From Planococcus sp. ISL-110 (GTDB lineage: Bacteria; Bacillota; Bacilli; Bacillales_A; Planococcaceae), in assembly GCF_018613575.1 (NCBI RefSeq), contig NZ_JAGGPX010000015.1:62001-126000 (forward strand): 64,000 nucleotides of DNA, written 5' to 3'. The notes beneath the pieces are model-generated. The model saw only the letters and a list, made by a program, of their open reading frames with translations. It was not told the origin of the DNA and made no database searches. Positions within the stretch are counted from its first letter, which is position 1, and the number at the start of each line of letters is the position of its first letter. A program made the position numbers and the translations under genes. Of this stretch, positions 60,052 through 64,000 are shown one piece after another.

Positions 60052-60591
60052 ATGAGAGGTGAGCGGGTGCATATCCGGTTTTTGAGTCCTGAAGATGCAG
60101 CGGAAAAGCTGAAGCTGGAAAAGGACAACCGGAATTTTTTTGAAGCGTATTCAATGACACGCTATCCGGATTTCTATACATTGCTGATCCAGCGGGAGAT
60201 GATTGAAATTTATGCGGATCAGAAAGAAAATGACCAGGCCTACAGCTTTGGGATTTTTGAGAATGAAACAGGTTTACTGGTTGGTACAATCAGTCTGGTT
60301 CAGGTAATGAGAGGCCCGCTGCAAAGCGCGGTGCTGGGATATGCCATGGACAAAAAACACAACAATAAAGGTTATACGACAGAAGCTGTAAAGCTGATTG
60401 TGGCTTATGCTTTTCGGAAGCTGGCATTGCACCGCATCGAAGCTGGGGTCATGCCGGGAAATGATGCTTCCATTCGGGTTCTGGAAAAGGCAGGCTTCCA
60501 TAAAGAAGGAATTGCCATAAAAAACGTCCAGATTAACGGCCAATGGCGGGATCATCAAGTGTTGGCCATCATAAATCCGCGTGATCTTTAG
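60052..60591 (+). CDS. GNAT acetyltransferase, RimJ/RimL type (1)
   Basis: 179 residues. RimJ-like N-terminus RGERVHIRFLSPEDAAEKL, then GTISLVQVMRGPLQSAVLGY, the acetyl-CoA binding strand-loop KKHNNKGYTTEAVKLIVAYAF (QxxGxG variant NNKGYT), and ALHRIEAGVMPGNDASIRVLEKAGFHKEG, the standard end of the family. Relatives acetylate ribosomal protein N-termini or small substrates; the target is not predictable. AAAGGAG lies 10 bases before ATG 60052. Second of four consecutive acetyltransferases. Confidence 0.88.
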   Translation: MRGERVHIRFLSPEDAAEKLKLEKDNRNFFEAYSMTRYPDFYTLLIQREMIEIYADQKENDQAYSFGIFENETGLLVGTISLVQVMRGPLQSAVLGYAMDKKHNNKGYTTEAVKLIVAYAFRKLALHRIEAGVMPGNDASIRVLEKAGFHKEGIAIKNVQINGQWRDHQVLAIINPRDL

Positions 60592-60630
60592 AAACTTCTG
60601 GTTTTGAAATCAGTAAAGGGGTTTGATATC

Positions 60631-61194
60631 ATGTACCTTCAGTCTGACAGGCTCGAATTTCGAGCTTATAGGGATGAGGATTTTCAGTTTTTATGGTCAT
60701 TGCTATCCGATCCTGAAATGATCCGTTATATCGGCAAAGGGCAGACGAGAGATAGAAGCGAAGCCCTTAAATTTCTATACTGGATCTATCGCTCCTATCA
60801 GGAACATTCACAAAGCGGTCTTCTGCTGCTGATCCGGAAGACAGATGGCAGACGGATCGGCCATGCCGGACTGGTGTCTCAAACCATTGAAGAGGTTGAT
60901 GAACTGGAAGTTGGCTATTGGGTAGCCAAAGAGTTCTGGGGTCAAGGCTATGCCAAAGAAGCGGCAGAGGCTTTGCGTGATTATGGCTTGCATCAGCTGG
61001 GAAGAGACCGGCTCATTTCGCTGATCCAGCGGAATAACCGTGCTTCGCAAAAAGTCGCGAAGCATATCGGCATGGCAGTGGAAAAAGAAATTGTCCTGTC
61101 CGGGAAAAAAGTTTATGTCTACACCATTGAAAAGGAGGACAATGATGGAATTCCCAATACTGGAAACAAAGAGGCTGCGCCTGGAGAAGGTTGA
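60631..61194 (+). CDS. GNAT acetyltransferase, RimJ/RimL type (2)
   Basis: 187 residues from ATG 60631 (AAAGGGG 9 bases before). Motifs: LQSDRLEFRAYRDEDFQFL, RRIGHAGLVSQTIEEVDELE, VGYWVAKEFWGQGYAKEAAEAL (acetyl-CoA loop WGQGYA) and LISLIQRNNRASQKVAKHIG. Its 3' end overlaps the next acetyltransferase gene by 50 bases, so the pair is tightly coupled. Typical of a recently duplicated or horizontally shuffled acetyltransferase set; substrate unknown. Confidence 0.88.
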   Translation: MYLQSDRLEFRAYRDEDFQFLWSLLSDPEMIRYIGKGQTRDRSEALKFLYWIYRSYQEHSQSGLLLLIRKTDGRRIGHAGLVSQTIEEVDELEVGYWVAKEFWGQGYAKEAAEALRDYGLHQLGRDRLISLIQRNNRASQKVAKHIGMAVEKEIVLSGKKVYVYTIEKEDNDGIPNTGNKEAAPGEG

Positions 61195-61702
61195 AGAAAA
61201 GGACGCGAACTTATTTTTTGATATCATGTCACGCGAAGAGGTTATTGTCTATTACGGGATGGAACCTTTAGTCCACCGGGAAGAGGCAGTCGAAATGATC
61301 CGTTCATTCCATGCCAGTTTTAATGTGGAAAGAGGGATGCGTTGGGCGATTCGCCTTAAGGAGACAGAGCAGTTTATCGGGACAATTGGTTTGAACAACC
61401 TGAACCTAAAAGCAAAAAAAGCGGAAGTCGGCTATGAGCTGCATCCCGATTATTGGCGCCAGCAATTGATGCAGGAAGCAATTCGCGGTGTTTTAAAGCA
61501 TTCTTTTGCAGAACTCGATCTGTATCGGATTGGAGCAGTAACGTTTCCGGAAAACATTTCATCAAACCGGCTTTTGGAAAAGCTTGGTTTTACATTAGAG
61601 GGGCGATTGCGCGGCTATTTGCATCAACGAAATCAATCTCATGATGCCTATATCTTCTCGTTGCTGAGAACAGAGTGGCTGGCTGAAGAAGGGTCTGACT
61701 GA
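61145..61702 (+). CDS. GNAT acetyltransferase, RimJ/RimL type (3)
   Basis: 185 residues. ATG 61145 is chosen (GGAGG 6 bases upstream; another ATG is directly before it). Motifs: LETKRLRLEKVEEKDANLFF, FIGTIGLNNLNLKAKKAEVGY, LHPDYWRQQLMQEAIRGVL, where the usual WGxG acetyl-CoA loop reads WRQQLM and has lost its glycines, and IGAVTFPENISSNRLLEKLGF. The altered loop could weaken acetyl-CoA binding or may reflect a diverged member. Last of the four acetyltransferases. Confidence 0.84.
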   Translation: MEFPILETKRLRLEKVEEKDANLFFDIMSREEVIVYYGMEPLVHREEAVEMIRSFHASFNVERGMRWAIRLKETEQFIGTIGLNNLNLKAKKAEVGYELHPDYWRQQLMQEAIRGVLKHSFAELDLYRIGAVTFPENISSNRLLEKLGFTLEGRLRGYLHQRNQSHDAYIFSLLRTEWLAEEGSD

Positions 61703-61727
61703 CTGTTGAAAAGGAGGCGGAAAAAGC

Positions 61728-62096
61728 TTGATAGCCAAGGCACTCATGCTTTGTTTGTTTTATATTATTGCAAACTTTTTTGTAGGGCGTTACGTAAAAA
61801 AGCGCTGGGAAATTTCCAAGCGCAAAGAATGGTTGTATTGGCCCTTGAACCGGGCACATGCGTTAATCGAAGCGGTTCTCATGATCGGTTTTCTTGTCGG
61901 TGCAGTGACCTTGGGAAATCAATTAATGGGAACCATCAATTGGGTATATTACCTCTTTTTGTTTTTCTTCATCAGTTCGCTTAGCCGGGCTTTGATGGAA
62001 TGGAAATACGCGAAAAGCGAAAATGTTTGGATCAGCCAATTGGCAGAATCAGCCATTGCCGCAGTGCTGCTGCTGAGTTTTTTTATTCTGCCATAA
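61728..62096 (+). CDS. Small membrane protein, DUF4181-like
   Basis: 122 residues from TTG 61728 (AAGGAGG 10 bases before; ATG 61749 is a shorter choice). Four hydrophobic segments (about 3-20, 45-65, 69-90, 104-121) and the conserved-looking SSLSRALMEWKYAKSENVWI between spans 3 and 4, as in DUF4181. It starts 25 bases after the last acetyltransferase and is probably in the same transcript. Function unknown. Together with 58975-59406 it brackets the acetyltransferase run. Confidence 0.65.
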   Translation: MIAKALMLCLFYIIANFFVGRYVKKRWEISKRKEWLYWPLNRAHALIEAVLMIGFLVGAVTLGNQLMGTINWVYYLFLFFFISSLSRALMEWKYAKSENVWISQLAESAIAAVLLLSFFILP

Positions 62097-62164
62097 TGAA
62101 AGGTTGTCCTCCGCTTGCAGAAGATTTTGTGGATGTTTAGCCTTCGGATCTGGTTTTCGCTTGT

Positions 62165-62935
62165 TCAATTTTTCTGTATTTCGATTATCTTTTTCATCAA
62201 CGGCATAATTTTATCGCGACCGGATATGCGTTCATCTATCCAGACGGCTTCTTTGGCCAGCAGCTGCCGGATTTGTGAAGCGGCCTGCGCATGATCCGCT
62301 GGAGTCATGAGACTGGAGATGTTCTCGATTTCTGAAAAGACAAATTCGGGAAGCGACTGGCTTGCGGCTTTTAATCCCAACTGTGCCCGTGCCGGTGCGT
62401 ACCGGTATAATAAAACCCGCGCTAAATGTTCAAGGACGTGCCACAGCATCTTCACTGCCCAAATGTTATTTCCTCTGGCAGCCGCTTTACGGTACTGGAA
62501 TAAAAACCAGGCAACATCAATGACATGGTCTGTGTATTCCTCTTTGCTGAGCTCCAGGCTCTGCGATTCTTCAAATTGGTCCAGCAGATTTTCGGGATCA
62601 TAGACAACCTTAAAAAAATCCTTTGCCGGGAATGATTCCACAGTTACCGTAAACAGGTCGATATGCAGCAAATCATCAAACACTGCTATGAGTTGAGGGG
62701 CAATGATGAAGATGTCGTCCTGAAACAGCACTGGCCGATAAGCCTGCAGATGAGTGATGCGCTCTCTTAGGAACAATTCTTCCTGCTCTTTTTCGACCAG
62801 GCAATACAGGTCGATATCCGAATGCTCGTCGTGCTCATTTCTGCCCATGGATCCTTTCAGGAAAATGGCTCGGACATAGGGACTTTGGGTTAGACTGGCT
62901 GTTATCTTTTCTACCGCGATTTCCTGTGCTGGCAT
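62165..62935 (-). CDS. Nucleotidyltransferase-domain protein
   Basis: 256 residues from ATG 62935; longer in-frame starts would run across the peptidase E remnant on the other strand. The N-terminal polymerase-beta-type fold shows VRAIFLKGSMGRNEHDEHSD and IDLYCLV: GS followed by DxD, with a later Asp in HIDLFTVTV, the complete metal-binding set of the minimal nucleotidyltransferase family that includes aminoglycoside adenylyltransferases. The C-terminal helical half (about 140-250) resembles a substrate-binding HEPN-like or KNTase-C domain. Function unknown; an antibiotic-modifying role is only possible. Confidence 0.78.
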   Translation of the reverse strand: MPAQEIAVEKITASLTQSPYVRAIFLKGSMGRNEHDEHSDIDLYCLVEKEQEELFLRERITHLQAYRPVLFQDDIFIIAPQLIAVFDDLLHIDLFTVTVESFPAKDFFKVVYDPENLLDQFEESQSLELSKEEYTDHVIDVAWFLFQYRKAAARGNNIWAVKMLWHVLEHLARVLLYRYAPARAQLGLKAASQSLPEFVFSEIENISSLMTPADHAQAASQIRQLLAKEAVWIDERISGRDKIMPLMKKIIEIQKN

Positions 62936-63041
62936 GATAATCCCCCGATGGCTGAATTTGTTTTTTTTACTATAGCACAAAAGGATAAAACTTCCAATTT
63001 GAAGAATAAATAGAAATAAGCATTTCGGGAAGGATGAAAAA

Positions 63042-63116
63042 ATGCGCCAAATCATTGCCATGGTCGGTGGCGGTTTCTCAATGGAACCGGACAAAATAAG
63101 GGACACAATAAAGTGA
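63042..63116 (+). pseudogene. N-terminal remnant of a peptidase E (S51) gene
   Basis: ATG 63042 behind GGAAGGAT reads MRQIIAMVGGGFSMEPD, the start of S51 peptidase E proteins, then leaves the family after about 17 codons and stops at 63114. The catalytic serine region is missing. The short dispersed motif (copy 5) follows 12 bases later, close to the break. Confidence 0.6.
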
Positions 63117-63127
63117 AAAGATTGAAA

Positions 63128-63143
63128 GTATATAAGTTGAACG
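63128..63143 (-). repeat. Short dispersed motif, copy 5
   Basis: Minus-strand CGTTCAACTTATATAC, matching the core TTCAACTTATATA, located between two gene scraps. Confidence 0.5.
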
Positions 63144-63155
63144 CGTTTTTTGTGG

Positions 63156-63305
63156 TTACTCTTCCATCCTCCAATGATAAAAGATTCCAGCGATATCTAA
63201 ACGATGTTCCAACAAGCCTGCTTCTGCTATAGTGGCAATAAGGGCGGTATCATTGTTGAACTGCACCCGGTAAAAAAACTCAACAATTTCATAGTTCTGC
63301 CTTGA
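63156..63305 (-). pseudogene. Unrecognised C-terminal gene scrap
   Basis: Minus-strand open frame without a start codon, 49 codons, reading QNYEIVEFFYRVQFNNDTAL, then IATIAEAGLLEHRLDIAGIF and YHWRMEE before TAA. Amino-acid composition looks like genuine protein, but I do not recognise the family. It may be the end of a lost gene in the panB upstream gap; a short non-ATG gene is less likely. Confidence 0.35.
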
Positions 63306-63416
63306 TCATAAATCGACAGGGACGGAGAAAACCACTAATAAACTTACCGCCCGTCTGTCCAGTTTTGGAACCGATGGGCTTTATTTCGGTTTTTCCTCCC
63401 AAAAGGAGAGAAAAAA

Positions 63417-64000
63417 ATGAAGAATACAGCATCACTCATCAAAATGAAAGCACAGAATGAAAAAATCGCCATGCTTACGGCCTATGATTACCCATCAGCA
63501 AAGCTTGCCGAGCAGGCTGGTGTAGATGTGATTTTAGTGGGTGATTCCCTTGGAATGGTCGTCTTGGGATATGATTCTACGGTGAAAGTCACTGTCGATG
63601 ATATGATCCATCACGGAAAAGCGGCCCGTCGCGGCGCACCCGATACGTTTTTAGTCGTGGATATGCCATTTGCTTCATTTCATGGAAGTGCAGAACGCAC
63701 ACTCGACAATGCGGTGCGCATTTTTCAGGAAACGGGAGCGGAGGCAGTAAAACTCGAAGGCGCAGATGAAGTTGTGGACGTCGTGAAATTACTGACGCGC
63801 ACCGGCATCCCAGTTGTCGCTCACTTGGGATTGCTTCCACAGACAGCCGGCGTTTTGGGTGGCTATAAAGTTCAAGGGAAGACGGCGGATGCTGCTCAAA
63901 AGCTGATTGAAGATGCACGGGCATGTGAAGCGGCGGGAGCCTGCATGCTGGTTCTCGAATGCATTCCCTATCAATTGGCACAGAAAGTCACGGCGGCGCT
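63417..64000 (+). CDS. panB: Ketopantoate hydroxymethyltransferase (partial)
   Basis: First committed step of pantothenate synthesis: transfer of a hydroxymethyl group from 5,10-methylene-THF to 2-oxoisovalerate. The first 194 residues are in the window. Signatures: [62 protein letters not shown] and [11 protein letters not shown]. Active-site residues of the family (Asp in VGDSLG, Asp in VVDMPF, Lys in VKLEG) are visible. AAAAGGAGAG precedes ATG 63417. panC and panD would be expected next, outside the window. Its 2-oxoisovalerate substrate links it to ilvE. Confidence 0.96.
   Translation, partial: MKNTASLIKMKAQNEKIAMLTAYDYPSAKLAEQAGVDVILVGDSLGMVVLGYDSTVKVTVDDMIHHGKAARRGAPDTFLVVDMPFASFHGSAERTLDNAVRIFQETGAEAVKLEGADEVVDVVKLLTRTGIPVVAHLGLLPQTAGVLGGYKVQGKTADAAQKLIEDARACEAAGACMLVLECIPYQLAQKVTAA

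Overview
The window reads as a chromosomal segment of a low-to-mid GC Gram-positive bacterium. Strong GGAGG-type ribosome binding sites, frequent GTG/TTG starts, SAM-I and c-di-GMP-I riboswitches, GlcT/PtsG antitermination and lipoproteins without an outer-membrane apparatus all point to Bacillales. Protein similarities recalled from memory, and the dispersed GC-rich intergenic repeats, fit Planococcaceae (Planococcus/Planomicrobium-like). That placement is inference. No tRNA, rRNA, CRISPR array, phage or complete insertion sequence was seen.

Layout. 1-2 kb: glucose PTS gene ptsG (cut by the window edge) and its antiterminator glcT. 2-9 kb: HAD phosphatase, a decayed YeeE/YedE gene, mnmH, and a SWIM/SNF2 helicase. 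9-15 kb: CoA-type Nudix hydrolase, branched-chain aminotransferase, Bcr/CflA efflux pump, secreted alkaline phosphatase, lipoprotein. 15-19 kb: a frameshifted HAAS-type membrane gene, cstA, and a frameshifted two-domain TerD gene. 19.7-24 kb: proBA behind a short attenuator-like leader, DUF4395 protein, mgtE. 24-31 kb: a c-di-GMP-I riboswitch before a secreted TIM-barrel-like protein, then a HEAT-repeat protein plus processive GT2 glycosyltransferase, and a convergent 1066-residue membrane-anchored glycosidase-like protein. This is a candidate c-di-GMP-linked exopolysaccharide locus and the best lead for an undescribed system. 31-41 kb: the methionine salvage pathway in two divergent operons (mtnWXBD and mtnKA), each with its own SAM-I riboswitch; mtnKA continues into a ribose-type ABC importer that is probably a methylthioribose transporter. 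42 kb: EAL-domain protein. 43-51 kb: iron block with a Fur-box siderophore ABC operon, a divergent ferredoxin/flavodoxin-NADP reductase, a cupin, an MFS transporter and an IsdG/HmoA-type heme monooxygenase. 51-57 kb: histidine phosphatase, dicarboxylate/amino-acid symporter, then an RpiR regulator divergent from gnd and gntK with only a scrap of gntP left. 57.5-63 kb: a 20-bp tandem repeat, an FAD dehydrogenase with an apparent internal deletion, two DUF4181 proteins around four GNAT acetyltransferases, a candidate parS site, and a nucleotidyltransferase. 63.4 kb: start of panB.

Two themes recur. First, gene decay: at least eight broken or partial genes (YeeE, HAAS, TerD, ion channel, GGDEF, GntP, FAD dehydrogenase, peptidase E) lie among intact housekeeping genes. 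Second, dispersed non-coding repeats: two GC-rich families plus a short TTCAACTTATATAG motif occupy intergenic gaps, including the gap inside the siderophore operon and the gap between the two SAM riboswitches. c-di-GMP components (riboswitch, EAL protein, GGDEF remnant) occur at three separate places. All family assignments come from reading motifs, not from searches.
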